Shown here: positions 39,601-51,116 of the stretch, in pieces
Layout of the letters: every line of letters starts with the position of its first letter
How positions within the stretch are numbered: the stretch's first letter is position 1
Source: Siderastrea siderea
Lineage: Eukaryota; Cnidaria; Anthozoa; Scleractinia; Rhizangiidae
Length of the DNA stretch: 64,000 bases
Direction of reading: 5' to 3'
Assembly (NCBI GenBank): GCA_964030785.1
Contig: OZ034971.1
Location: 20,092,365-20,156,364 of the forward strand
Notes under the pieces: model-generated
Told to the model about the DNA's origin: nothing
The model's database searches: none
Seen by the model: the letters and a program-made list of their open reading frames with translations, nothing else
Translations under genes and position numbers: made by a program

Positions 39601-42144
39601 CGCGGAGCGGCGGTATCAATTTACAGAGTTAATTATGCGTAGCCATATTCCAACGCATGTTGATAATTGTTTTTGCCCAGATCACTTTTTATAAATTTAA
39701 ACTCTTCCTTTTGTTGCTGGAATTTTATTCAAGCTTTCTATGTGCACACAAGGCGTTATTGTTCGAGAATTTATTTCCTTGGTCTATCTAAGCCAAGTTT
39801 ATGCGTGTCGAAGCGTTGTCGTCTGTTCCCCGCAGATTAAAAACAAGAGATTTACTTTTTTTGATTTTTCCGCACAACAAAGCGAGTGAACCTTGATTTA
39901 TAATATTGTGAACACGGGGAACTCTATAAGTTTTATTTACCTAGCCTTCGTTGACGATTTAAACGATGCGTGTTAAATGTGAAACCGTGCTACACGCGAG
40001 TAAGCCTTTTGCCGAAATTTTATAATTTTCGCGAAGCTTTCAAAATATAATCTTTCAGTAGCTTAGCTTTATCGTGTGTCACGCGTACGCCAAGCTTTTG
40101 GTTTACATTAAACAATTATTTACCAATTGAAAAGCATTTGTTAAGGTTTTGATTCGACTGAGTGCGCTTAAAATAAACTACTTCTTGGCTTTGTTATGTA
40201 AATACAGCCATGTTGTCATAAAAAGTGCAAGCATTCGCTTGTGACTTCACTTGGTTAACAGAAATCATTCGCGAGCTTGCTTTGCTTTGCGCGCGTCCAC
40301 TCCCGGCACTCGCTCTAAAAAAGTTTGCGGTTTTTTAGTAAGTCAATCATTCCACGCATTTAATAAAAGGCATAGAAAATAAAATCAGTCAAGCAGATTC
40401 CCAGGAGATTTTATTCAGTATGTTAACAAAAGAAATACATCTCACCTACATCAAAGGGGTTGCGCTCTTCACGATCTTCGGAAGCATGCCGGCTTGTCGG
40501 CAAATAGATCGGAATGAATAAGCAATGACTTTAAACAATAGCTTGAATATATGAATGCTTAATAACCTCAAAATTTGAGGTACACACTTAAACCGCTGTG
40601 AAGTTGTCATGGCACAAATGACTGTTAATTTATATTTAGTATCTATATGCTATATGTAAGTTAAAGCAATTTTCTCCTGTATTGCAAGTCTTGAGAACTT
40701 GGTTGATTTGTGAAGTCCAAGTAAAGGCATAGGTGCTAGAAATGTTCAATGTGACTCCTTGTGAGCTCACTTGTGTTGCTCTGGTTATGTGTGGGCCATC
40801 ACAATCTCATTTAACCAATATCGAGGGGGAGGGGGGAGGGGAGAACAAGAACAGAAAAGTTACAATCAGTGTAAAATTCCCAACTAGAGTCACTTAAAAA
40901 AGAAAACCCCACCCCGGATTGTCTGACAAGGTTGGTGAATACCTCACCACTTCCCAGGGTTACACTGTATGAGCAAGTTTGTAATTGCTTGAGATGTTTA
41001 GTGTTGAGATAACCTTACTTCCTGTCTTCATTGTAAAACGTATTATACTGATGTAAAGTTAAATAAAGAGATAACAAACATTTTAGGAAAGTAGAGTGGA
41101 TAGTTACTGTAATGTTTAAATAGATAAATGTTTTGCAAGGAGTTATTACAAATGAATTATAGGTCACCTTTACTTAACAGTTCCTGTATGCATCTCAAAA
41201 TGGTCAGTTGTTTACCGACTGATGTTATGTTGATGTCCCTGAGGCATGCCCTATCAACCATGGTTAATGTTCCTCCAGATATCTCAGATTCTACACAAAC
41301 AAAACAATGTGTAAAAATGTAATGCTATATACATGTAAGCTTATATATATGCTAAATAATAATATAAAATATATTTCTCATCAAATTACAGGAACAAACA
41401 AAAGTAAAATGAAGAGCCCACCACAAACTCAACTCACTCTGCAAAAGTTGTGCTTCCTCTTTCATTTCAGGCTGAACACTCTCTAGCCACATGGCCACGT
41501 CACTGGGGCTCCATTTTTCCACTTCATTTGTATTTAAGCTTAACTGTAACTCTGAATTATAACAAGAAACGAAGGGCTTAAAACATTTTAAGTTAATGGT
41601 CATTTTAGAGTGTTAAGCCCAGCACCAGGACAGTCTATTTACAATAGCTAGCTAGAAGAGTCACCTCACAGACTGCAGCGAACAAATACGAAATTAAATC
41701 TAATAAAATCACTCTGTGATAAAATTCCACTATGGCCATATGCATATTGCAGACAAATTGGCCGAAGTTAGCATGAAAAGCAGATCAGACTTTTGTGAGA
41801 ATTTCAGGGATTTAGCTGGATTTCGAGGTCAAAGAACTTCTGTGAAATCAAAGTGTTTCGTTATGTATAAATGTAAACTCAACTTTTTAGGTAATAAGTG
41901 ATTTTGCTGATCAAAATTAAGGATTGTTGTCGCCATTCTGGCATAAGTTAGTCGTTTTACATCAAGTAGTTTGTACTGAAATTAAGCTTAATCAGTTTCG
42001 AGAAATAAAAAACCAGTGCCTTGGTATTAAATTGGTAAAGAGCTCATCACGTCGCGATTTTATCTATATGACCAACTAGAAACTCGTATTAATAAAATTA
42101 CCTGGGCTAGAAAGGTCTCCTCTTTCGGGCGAACAACTTGCCAT
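36681..42144 (-). CDS. SAM-domain protein of the EnSpm element (8 exons)
   Basis: I assembled eight exons with GT-AG introns and matching phases: 42144-42102, 41551-41438, 41290-41168, 39148-39025, 38937-38786, 38324-38251, 38105-38045, 37108-36681. Together they make 372 codons. The start is MASCSPERGD. Exons 2-3 encode a SAM domain (WSPSDVAMWLESVQPEMKEE, then GGTLTMVDRACLRDINITS and GKQLTILRCIQELL). Exons 4-5 hold a Lys-rich stretch and SWTPEQRALYQRK, IIREECQNKWQG. The last exon has a helical domain (KKHLIEGAKLLKIKSRGCGK, KKIAISLVNEVFVRI) and an acidic Ser-rich tail. SAM domains polymerise or bind partners. As the second gene of the transposon it may play the TNPA-like accessory role of binding the subterminal repeats, but no known DNA-binding fold was recognised. 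Exon 3 to 4 spans 2 kb and could hide extra exons. Confidence 0.72.
37289..37672. repeat. MITE in intron 7 of the SAM gene
   Basis: The ends CGGGGTGGGGTACTCCCATA and its inverted counterpart (TATGGGAGTGCCCCCCCACC) bound about 385 bp. The 11-mer GGGGGATTACT occurs directly on both sides (37278-37288, 37673-37683) and may be the target duplication or part of the repeat. The interior contains AACCCTGACCCTATTTAAGG-like repeated motifs and no gene. Confidence 0.65.
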
Positions 42145-42391
42145 TTGGAAATAATTTTCTGAACTTTCTTATTCCGCTCCTTTCACTCCTGGTTGACGCC
42201 TCGAACCGAACAGTTAGTATTTTGGCGCGGAAAATGGCCCGCGCAGTAATCTGTCATGCGCAGTCAGCGGCTCATACCCGGTGCCCACGATCTGTTTGGC
42301 CAGTGCATGTATCGAAGAAGCATCAGAATGTAAATGGCGAACGCGATCGATGGATGGTCAACCTCGATGGATTGACTTGATTTAATAAGCT
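42145..42391. promoter_or_regulatory. Bidirectional promoter of the EnSpm genes with E2F-type site
   Basis: The two start codons are separated by only 247 bp, the most GC/CpG-rich part of the element. It holds TTTGGCGC (42221-42228), the E2F/DP consensus, followed by GCGGGCC-like sequence and GCGCAG..CATGCGCAG, which resembles NRF-1 half sites (42241-42263). No TATA box is evident. Such a promoter would fire in cycling cells. That reading is inference. Confidence 0.5.
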
Positions 42392-45300
42392 ATGCAGCCG
42401 TCAGAAGAAGAGATTCTAACTAGCTGTTATTGTCAAATAACTCCAGAAGCAAGAGAGATCAGCAAACTTGGAAAACCTCATGTTCACTGCCCATGCGACA
42501 AATGCAATGGAAGAGCAACTTGGCGTATGACCGCATGGAGACACTTGCAGAATTCACGAGATGAAGGGTCGTTAACGCGGCCTTCACCAGTAAAGAAACT
42601 ACGAAAAACATTCGAAGAAGCAAAGTGCTCAACTTTAGAACCTCTTGTAGAATACGAAGAACTGGATTTTGATCCTGAACAGGTTTTTTGTTTTGAAGAC
42701 ACCTACACTGAGTTTGCACATACAAGTGATGTTTGTGCTGGAGCTGACCGTGAGCTCGAGGACCATGAAGATGACAGAACATCCACTGAGGGAAGTAGTG
42801 GTGATGATTCGGCACTGCTTGACAGTGATGATGAAGGAGGGGTTGGCAGTGATGATGACGAGGCAGAGAACGTAAAGAAATTCGTACAGGAAAGCATTCT
42901 TCGTTTGGTGGAAATGAAGCAGAAAATGGGATGTTCCATAAATCATTTTGAAGAGCTCCTAAAATGGGGTAAAAACTTGCATACAAGTGGAAACATCGAT
43001 GCTGCAATTCACTGGCCAGAAAAGTGGGATGAGGTGCAATCATTGCTTTGTTTTAGCAAAGACCATCCTTGTCATTATGGGCTCATGGAAACAAAAGGTG
43101 AACTTTGTCCCCATTGCGGTCGTTCAGGGACAATCCCCTATTACTACTTAGGTTTGCCTGATAAAGTAAAAAAGTGGTGTTCTTGCCCTAAAATGTGTCA
43201 GAAAATGACTGCTCATTGGTCACAACATGATCATTGGCTTCCTGATGGGATGAAAGATGGCTGGGGGTGGCCAATAAAGCATGAAATTTGGGATGGAACA
43301 AGGTTTGCTAATCTTGCATATTTTTGGGATCCAAATGCAGTGTGGACACTCCCTGTAAGGTGTGAATATCCTGGTTGCAATAATGTCATTTCTGCAACTG
43401 AAATTATCAATTCACCCGAAGGTGGTGTTGGACTGAAAAGGATTAAGTGTTCATCTTGTGGTACAGTTTTTCACCATTCTCCAAAAGAAACACGGGGAGA
43501 TCCTCGTAATATTGCTTATTGTGGTGAGTACCAATTACCTGAAATGTGCATGTAGTTTGTTTGTAGTTTTGCTGTTAAATGTACAGTATACATACCTGCC
43601 AATTCTCCAAATTTTCCCGGGAGTCTCCAAGTTTTTCATCAAATCTCCCGGCCTGATTTTCGTAAACTTTTCATACATTGTCTTAAATGATACCCTTAAA
43701 ATGCAAAGATTTCTAGACATTTCCAGATTTTGGTACTCTGGGGGTTGGCAGGTATGAGTATATAATATAACAATACTATAACATTAGCTATTTCTGTCGT
43801 GTTTTTGCAATATATAGTGTTTTGGCAGCTAGACAGTCTGCCAGAATGTCCAGGCTCTGCTAAACATCATGGTTTCCTATAACATCTGGCAAATGATAAG
43901 AAATTTACCTTTCATTTTCTTCTATCATGATTCAAACTTTTTTCAAAGTTTCATGTATAAACATTTACATATGATAGTCTTTTTAGAAGTGCTATACATT
44001 TTTAAGGTCCATAGATTATCAAATAATTAATTATACTCATACAAGTAGTGTCTCTGCTTCTGTAGTAAACTATGCTAAAAGTGATCTGAATGATTATGCA
44101 ATCTTCTACTGATTGACATTTCTGGTTCAATTTGTCCTTGGTTTGAACTTGATTTTCCTTTGTTTTTGGATATATAGTGATGGAAATGAGTTTGAAACAA
44201 ATAAAAATACAATTTAAACCAAGGATAAAAATTAACCACAACATATATATAATTTTCCAATTTACATGTAACCTAGAAAGCTTAGCATTTATGTTATAAT
44301 TTAACCTGTCAATGTGTTTTTAGGCCACTGGGATGGTTGGCAGCCATTCTCTAGTACCATTCGTGGATGTGGAGCCATAGAGGTCTCATTAGCCACAATG
44401 TCAAAAGTACACCGCTGTCACACTGACGAGATATACGTGGTTGGTTTTGTCCCAAGTTACCTTATTCCAAAGAAGAGGAGCCAGGCTTTGGACCCGTTTC
44501 TTGAACCACTGATCAAGGATTTAGAGGAAGGGTTTATCAATGGAATTCCTGTTAACTATGCAGCTACTGTTGCTGGCATTCCTCCAGGTCCAACTCATAT
44601 ACGTCATCTACTGCTTTGTTGGAAAGGCGATCACAATGGACAATGTGAAGCTGGAAAGTTTATTAAGTGTGGTAAAAAGGGATGCAGACGGTGTAAATTA
44701 CAAGGGGTGTTTGTGCCAGCTTCCAATCACTACTATTACCCTGGTTTTAGATTGCAAGGCAGATTTCCAATGGAAGACAAGTCCATACTTGACAGTATTG
44801 AAATCTTAAAGGACATAGAGGAAGAAGAGCGGATCACTGTTAAGCAGGAAAAATCCAAAAACACTGGGTATACAGGACTGTCAATATTTCATAGATTGTA
44901 TCCCCTTTATCAATTTCTTTATGATAAAGACTTTGTGTATGACGAAATGCATGGGATTCCCTTGAACGTTGTCAAACGACAGATTCAATGCTTACTAGAA
45001 AGTGATGATGAAGACCTTAACTGGCAGGTAGTTGATGAGCGACTCCAAACGTTCCCATGGACTCATGAGCACAGGACAGGAAGGTTGCCTTCAGGTATCA
45101 CAAAGCGATTTGGTTATTGGAAAGCAGAAGATTTCAACCACTTTGCATTTCCTGCCATGGAATCCTGCTTAGATGACATGCTGCAAAACAACCCTGAAAC
45201 TCGTGAAATTCTTTGTTGCCTTGCCCGCATTGTTGAGTTTCTTGGTAATCATGCAAGAAATGGCTGGAGTCAAGCTGATGCTTTTACATTTCATGAAATG

Positions 45301-46483
45301 TGTGTGAGATATGCTGTACTAGTAGAAGAGTCCTCGGGTGTTGAAAACTGTGTAATTACATTACACAATCTCCTGCATTTCAAGGATGACATTGCTCGTT
45401 TCAGCTCATTAGATAATTACTCATGCTGGACAGAGGAACGGGCTGTTAGGCGCTACATTGTTGCCTCTAACAACCACAAAAACATTGAAATTACTTTTGC
45501 TTTAAGTGAGGGAAGGCGGGAATTTCTTAAACTGCGGCAACTAAATCAACATGAAGATTTTCTGAATCCTCCTACAGTCCGCCAAGCTGACATTTCTAAG
45601 GTAATTAATTAAGTACTCAAAAAAACACATAATCTATCTGACCTTTTCTATCACTGACACTTAAATTAAATGATAATCAGATGAATCAGGTGATTCAGTA
45701 TGGGGTGCAGGCCTTGTTGTGATCAGTTCGATTCTTTTATTTGCTACAGGTCTCCACTCAACAGCTGCATACTTTAGAATGTGAAATGTTCACATTCCAC
45801 CCAGTACATCTGTTTCTGTCTTAACAGTAATTTTCATTGAAACCTTGTGCTACATGCATGTTTGTTGTAACTGTACAAACTTGGTTAAAACTTACATTTT
45901 ATTTGTTGACAAATGTGGCTAAATAAAATGTCAACAGTACATGTACATGTATTGTTTAAGGCATTTTGGATTTCAGTTACTATTAACCCTCTATTTTATT
46001 GTTTAGGCTTCGGCATGTTCATTGCAATTTGCAAAGAAGCTCTTGGAGACTTCCAAGGAAACAGATTATTATGAGCGATTATCAGTGGGCATTCTTGTTG
46101 GTGGTCTGAAAACTTTGGAACTGTCAGATAGGGACCGCCAGACTATCAACATTGCATGTTCTGTTCCAGATGACAGTGTTGCAGGTATTGGCTGGTGTTC
46201 AAGAAGTTTGTGGAAACCAAAACACTCTTTTGAGGGCCTTCTGTACAGAGTTGGTGAACATGTGATCTTTGCTGATCCAGACGAAGGAGACACTGTTGCT
46301 ACACTTGAGAGTTTATTTTCTGTTAAAATTGATGATGTACCAGTTCTCTTCTGTAAAGGAAAGCGTTTTGAATATGATGGAGTAACAGACCTTGGCCTCA
46401 AGGTGGTAAGCCCAACAGATACCACAGTCCTGTTTAAAGCTTCAGTTCTCAGCAGAAAGGTGATGCTATGTGCAAGAAGTAAA

Positions 46484-46517
<34 letters not shown>

Positions 46518-46840
46518 GTCAATGCTTTATCCTAGTGGACTACATGCGAAGGGTCTTTCCAGTCACTGAAGGGACAGTTGTGGTCCCCTACTATCCTGTT
46601 GTCAATGACATGATAAAAATCAAAGGAGATGATGGACAAGTTTGGAAAGCTCGTGTGCTGTCCTTCAACCTTACCCGTTTGACATTTAATGCCAAGTTCT
46701 TTATAGAGGATGTCACACAAATTGGCGTATGGGTACCTGAGAGAAGCCCAGTTCAGGTCATTCACTTCAACAGTGTACTTGGAATTTCAAAGGGTCACTG
46801 GCAGGTGGAACATTCTTCTTGGATCGATGAAGAGGATTAG
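42392..46840 (+). CDS. EnSpm/CACTA transposase, TNP2-like (3 exons)
   Basis: Exons 42392-43523, 44324-45600 and 46007-46840 join in phase to 1080 codons. Introns show GTGAGT/TTTTAG and GTAATT/GTTTAG borders. Exon 1: an N-terminal Cys/His cluster (CPCDKCNGRATWRMTAWRHL), an acidic linker, then zinc-ribbon motifs CPHCG, WCSCPKMC, CEYPGC and CSSCG. Exon 2 is the TNP2 core: GHWDGWQPFSSTIR (candidate first Asp), LLLCWKGDHNGQCEAGKF (second), FVYDEMHGIPLNVVKRQI, and a DUF4218-like end (ITLHNLLHFKDDIARFSSLD). Exon 3 adds 277 residues of unknown function with a ten-residue Asp tract encoded by a (GAT)n run near 46480-46515. The protein would cut and join the CACAGG ends. All frames are open, so it may be functional. 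An antisense open frame over exon 1 is a shadow. Confidence 0.85.
43592..43754. repeat. MITE in intron 1 of the transposase gene
   Basis: The inverted ends ATACCTGCCAA and TTGGCAGGTAT bound 163 bp, containing CCCGGGAGTCTCC and CTCCCGG motifs. No coding content. Confidence 0.65.
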
Positions 46841-47545
46841 CAATCATGTGGGTGGCATTTAGAGGCCTTTTTGTCTAACCTTGTTGATCTACATACACGT
46901 ATAAAGTGCTTAGCAGCAGCTTCCAGTAAATAGTTTGTAAATGATACACTGTAACTACAAAAGTAGCCATGCACATTTGTAGAAATTGAAACTGCGTCTA
47001 ACCCCACATACAAACCAAACTGCCTTCACAATTTTGAAAGATTGTTTATACTCTTTTGCCACAAAAGTAATTGTTATTTTAAATGGAGGAACTTAAAACA
47101 AGGATACATGTACATGTAATTTTTTTTTCAAATTTTGCAATTAGGCTACAACAATTTTTATAACTTTGGGGGGATGAGGTTTATTTTAAATAGTCAGTAC
47201 AGCATTCAGTCTGGCATGGTTTCATATAATATATATATATTTTTGGACTTTTCACCTGCTGGACATAACATTCCAATAAATCACCACAGATAAACAACTT
47301 GGATTGTTAAATGCCTGATAAACCAATAATCTACCAAATACTGCAGTGGTATTCGAATGTTGTATTTTATGATGTCCCAATAAATTACCATTAAAAAACC
47401 AAGTTGGATTTTTAAATGAATGATATACCAATAATCTACCAACTAACTTAATCGTACAGGAAAAATTATGTAGTATTCCAATGTTTTTCCAATATTATTC
47501 CAATATTGGAATGTTAATTTTGTTATTTTCCAATAAAAGTCCAAC
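46841..47545. other. Right non-coding part of the EnSpm element
   Basis: 3' UTR and right subterminal region: several CCAATAA, ACCAATAATCTACCAA and CCAATATTGG motifs between 47240 and 47560. Confidence 0.6.
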
Positions 47546-47574
47546 TTGGAATTTCAGAATTTTTTCCTGTGAAT

Positions 47575-48371
47575 TTTAAGTCAACAACTGCGAGTGAATA
47601 AATTGCAAAAAATAAAAATGTCTTACTTTAGCCGTGTGATTAAACTGACTGTTCTGTTGGTTTCTGTATGCCTTGTAATGCCATCACTGGTTGTGCTCCT
47701 TCGGCAAGGGCTGGCTTTAGGTGATCGGCTGTGCTACTAGGCTGTCGGCTGTGATACACATGGGGGAAATCTAGTACAAGAACTGTGTGTGTTTGGGGTC
47801 TTATCACGTTGCATAACAAGCATGTGATGATTTTTGTGTTGCTTCTCACTGGTTACATAAGTGTGGTGAGTTTTGTCAACAGATCAAACAACGGATTGGA
47901 ACAAAACCAAGGCAAACACTGATTTCATTACTGATTACTGATTACAGTATTGCTTAGAAACGTATACACTAGTTGGGCAACTCTTTCGAGTGAAATACCA
48001 TGGAATATCCCATGAGTCACTTGTATTTTCTAGGTATGCACACGAGCCTTTAGGTTTACAGTCCCTCATTTTGCCATCTTGGATATCTTATGTTGAGTGC
48101 TGCCTGGTGTCAGTGGAAAAGCTACAAAGGGTTCCCTCGGGAAGGGTTAGTTGGCTGAAAGATGTTGACTGCACTTAAATAGTCTGAATTGCACTGAATT
48201 CATTTTGATACTGTGGTCGTGTTTTGCTTAACACTAGTTATTTCCTCGTCATGTAAAATACTGAGGTTGCAGGATCTGCAAATCCTTGAAAATGTAATAT
48301 ATCACTTGTATTAGTTGTCAAAAAACTAATAAATTTGAAATTTGGTACTATACGGTAATATAAAATGAGTA
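47575..48371. other. No gene recognised
   Basis: Flank between the EnSpm element and the next MITE. No domain or repeat boundary seen. Confidence 0.35.
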
Positions 48372-48373
48372 TA

Positions 48374-49162
48374 CCGTAAACACCGGCACATAAGCCGCAC
48401 CTTTTCACCCAAAAACTTAGCTCAAAATCGGGGGTGCGGCTTATCTGCAAGAACATCTGGGAAAAAATCTGTAATTTTCCATGAATCATCCCCAAAACAC
48501 CAAAATAAGGTCAAAATGGTACCACGCTATCTTCGAGAACTTGCATTGTATGAATGGCCCACTGTTTCTCCGTTGTTGACAACTTTGATGGCAAATTTGT
48601 CAAAGCAATTATCGAACTCCCTTTCACAGGCAAGTTTGTCACCGATGGATGGCTTCGAAATATCCTTGTAAACATGGAAGCCACAAACAGCTGAAGAAAT
48701 CGCTAAAACCTCCATTTCAGTTTGCTTTGCAAATGAACAAAGCGACAACACTTGTCACCAGTTTTCTCTTTTCTCATCAAATGCCTGGCTACTAAGCCAA
48801 GAAACACAACCAAAGGGCCGAACGAACTAATACTCACAAATTTTCAGACTTAAATAGCTTCAACTAGAGAAATGCTGGGGAAAACTTCATCGGGGAAAGC
48901 GGTCTTGTATACGTGTTCAAATACGTTTACATACCTTTTTGATACTTCTTATAAGGATTAAAATGCGTGTTCGAGTCTTATTCAGACTACAAATTTGAAT
49001 CACCGATCCGTAGTGAAAAGGACTTCACTTCAGCCAATATGTTCATTAAATGAAATGACTCGGCTATGAATTTTTGACAAAAATTTTTTTTTCCAAATTT
49101 TGAGCTTCTAAACTCGGGGTGCGGCTTATCTGCGAGTGCGGCTTATATGCCGGCGTTTACGG
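48374..49162. repeat. MITE-like TIR element, copy 2 (pogo/Tigger-like ends, HIRAN fragment)
   Basis: Homologous over its full length to 1867-2661, with the same CCGTAAACACCGGC.. ends, TA flanks and GTGCGGCTTATCTG subrepeats. The minus strand again reads VYKDISKPSIGD, CEREFDNCFDKFAIKVV, but has more disruptions. The two copies differ by scattered substitutions and small indels, so they inserted independently. Confidence 0.78.
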
Positions 49163-49599
49163 TAATTATAATGTTACAGCTATAAATATATAACGAAAAT
49201 TGCTTTATAAAGTAATTTTCACAATTTGAACTCAAAAAATTCGAAATTGTAAGCCTACATTTATTGTTTCAACAATAAATAGAATTTGTCATTGTCCTAA
49301 GTATAAAGTCCAAGCCTAAAATTAGATCTAAAATTCCTAATAGAAAAAACTTAGCATCTAGGTCTGTTAAGGTAGGAGCACCCTTTGAGGAGTCAGTGGG
49401 CTGACAAATCCCTGTTGGCATGGCCTTCCCATAACTTGAAATTTTTTGCCTGCAGGAAACGGTACTTGTCCCTCTTTACTGTTGTCAGTTTCCCTCAGAA
49501 ATGAGGCGGGTCTGAATTGAGACGAGTCTGGGTTCTTGGTAAAGTGGCAATGGAAAGGGAGATTGACTTTTCGGTTGGCACGACAATTTAAACTGTGGT

Positions 49600-49925
49600 A
49601 TCATCCGTCAATTTCATTGTTTGTTCGTGCTGGAAGCAGCATTTTCTCTGCGTCCCTCCATCCTTTTTCCGTGCCTGTTGTTGATGTTTATAAAATTTTT
49701 CTGTTCGAAGATTACCATCGGCGTTAGTTTTGAACTGTCTCTACAGCATGGCAATATGACTGTCCCTTGGTCCTTTTCATTTCCTTTGGTGTGGACAGTT
49801 TTCTTGCCCATGGTGTTGATTGTGATTTGGTGCATGTCAAAAGTGAGTGGTGTTTCATTCACATTCATGACAAGGTGCAGTGGGGGGCCTGTGTTCATTA
49901 TGGCAATCAATACCCTGGAACCAGA
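49600..49925 (-). pseudogene. pogo/Tigger (DDE_1) transposase fragment
   Basis: The 99-codon minus-strand ORF reads VMNVNETPLTFDM, HTKGNEKDQGTVILPCC and SSKLTPMVIFEQKN. This is the start of the DDE_1 domain of pogo/Tigger transposases. The usual first catalytic Asp (DETP) is Asn here (NETP). The rest of the catalytic domain and the CENPB-type DNA-binding part are absent. Its family matches the TA-flanked MITE next to it, which may have been mobilised by such a transposase. Confidence 0.7.
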
Positions 49926-50065
49926 GGTTTCTCATAATTTTTCTTCACCAAATGAAGCCGTGAAGCAGCAAGAAAGAAAAACCTCTTGTTACCTTGGACT
50001 TGAATCTCTTTTTCATGCAGATGCCAACTGTCAAAAGCGTCAAATTCGTAATTAAAAAGTGACCA

Positions 50066-50368
50066 ATGGCAATTAAGCAATCACGTGCGTATCGGGTGCC
50101 ATTTTTTTTTAGCAGGGAAGACCTGTCATTGGAGATTAATGATACAGTGGGATTATCCCAGTTAGTGTGCCAGAAGTGTCTGCAAGATGTTGTGAAGTTT
50201 TCCAGAGTGTTGGAGCTAGGAAAAGAATTGATATTATTCCAAGATAAATATAACGAGGCCTTACAGAATACCAGAATACCATTTAAAACAACAAAAGCAC
50301 TGCGCCAAGCAATCACCCATGTCAAGTCTCAACCGACAGGAAAAGAAACCAGCTTCTTCATTGTCTAA
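50066..50368 (+). CDS. Possible coding remnant with a CxxC motif, unknown
   Basis: A 100-codon ORF. The middle (TVGLSQLVCQKCLQDVVKFS, then LELGKELILFQDKYNEAL) looks like a zinc-binding CxxC followed by a long helix, as at the end of ZAD-like or other N-terminal zinc domains. There is no partner exon and no recognised family. It may be an exon or a repeat-borne fragment. Confidence 0.3.
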   Translation: MAIKQSRAYRVPFFFSREDLSLEINDTVGLSQLVCQKCLQDVVKFSRVLELGKELILFQDKYNEALQNTRIPFKTTKALRQAITHVKSQPTGKETSFFIV

Positions 50369-50477
50369 GCCTGTTAGAAGAATGCTAATCCCAAAGAAAA
50401 GTACTGAAAAGGAAAACTTTGCAGCACTTCCTTTATGTTAAATTTTCTTTTGATGCTAGCCTGGGCCCAGTTGCATA

Positions 50478-50671
50478 AAGCAACTTAAGATTAAGTGGGA
50501 ATTTCTGCAACCATTCCTTGTGTTCCGGAGGATTTTCCTGCACGCTATTGTGGATAAATTGGTCGAAGGTACATTAAAGGTAGATAGAAACACAATCACG
50601 GTGTGCAAACATCCTCCGGAAAACAGGAAACAGTTGCAGAAATTCCTACTTAATCGTAAAGTGCTACTGCG
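50478..50671. repeat. Foldback MITE
   Basis: The arms GATTAAGTGGGAATTTCTGC ... TTCCGGAGGATTTT and their inverted copies (CATCCTCCGGAAAACAGG ... GCAGAAATTCCTACTTAATC) are about 65 bp each and surround a 60-bp loop. No coding content. Confidence 0.7.
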
Positions 50672-51116
50672 ATGAAAATTTCTTGTTTTGTTTTCAACTT
50701 TTTTAAACTTCAAACTGTTCAATAGAGGCCATATCATATGAACTGCGATAAATTAGATTGATATATGGTTACACTGCCCAGGAATATATGTCTGAAAACT
50801 GCGTTAAACACGTGCGCCATTACTCAGCTCGCAAAAGAGAAGCCTGCGCATTTCATGGAAGCCGTCTCATCTCTAACTACATGAATTTTGCTTGTGACGT
50901 AGAAGTCTCAACCATCGCCACAACAAAGGTCGGAGAAGATTATAACGAAGAGTCGAAAATAGAGAGCCAAACGTTGCATAATATGGATGTTTTCCGTCGA
51001 ATTTGTCGTCCAGTTCTTTTGAGAGCGATTAAGAACAAAGTGTTTTTGGCGAAGTCGGCGAACTGGCAGAAGTCGCGCCAGACGAGAAGAGGAAGCCGGC
51101 TCACAATGCAAGAATT

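Larger units (their letters stand above)
35767..47571. mobile_element. Complete autonomous EnSpm/CACTA transposon with two genes
   Basis: The ends are identical inverted repeats of 26 bp beginning CACAGGAAAAAATTCTGAAA (35767-35792 and 47546-47571). They are flanked by the 3-bp duplication AAT (35764-35766 and 47572-47574), as expected for EnSpm/CACTA elements, whose ends begin CAC. Subterminal arrays of CCAACATTGG, CCAAGGTTGG and CCAATGTTGG occupy 35797-36245, with sparser copies at 47240-47560. The 11.8-kb interior holds two divergently transcribed spliced genes with open frames: a TNP2-like transposase (42392-46840, plus) and a SAM-domain protein (36681-42144, minus). Two small MITEs sit in introns (37289-37672, 43592-43754). 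Intact frames, perfect ends and a perfect duplication suggest a young, possibly active copy. Confidence 0.92.

Noticed and set aside
39160..41160. Additional exons of the SAM gene in the 2-kb intron
   Set aside because: I looked for open stretches with splice borders but found none convincing. The phases of exons 3 and 4 already match.
42138..42380. 80-codon ORF in the EnSpm promoter
   Set aside because: It overlaps exon 1 of the SAM gene on the other strand and the promoter region. No family resemblance.
42459..43043. 194-codon antisense ORF over transposase exon 1
   Set aside because: A shadow of a strongly supported coding exon. No motif.
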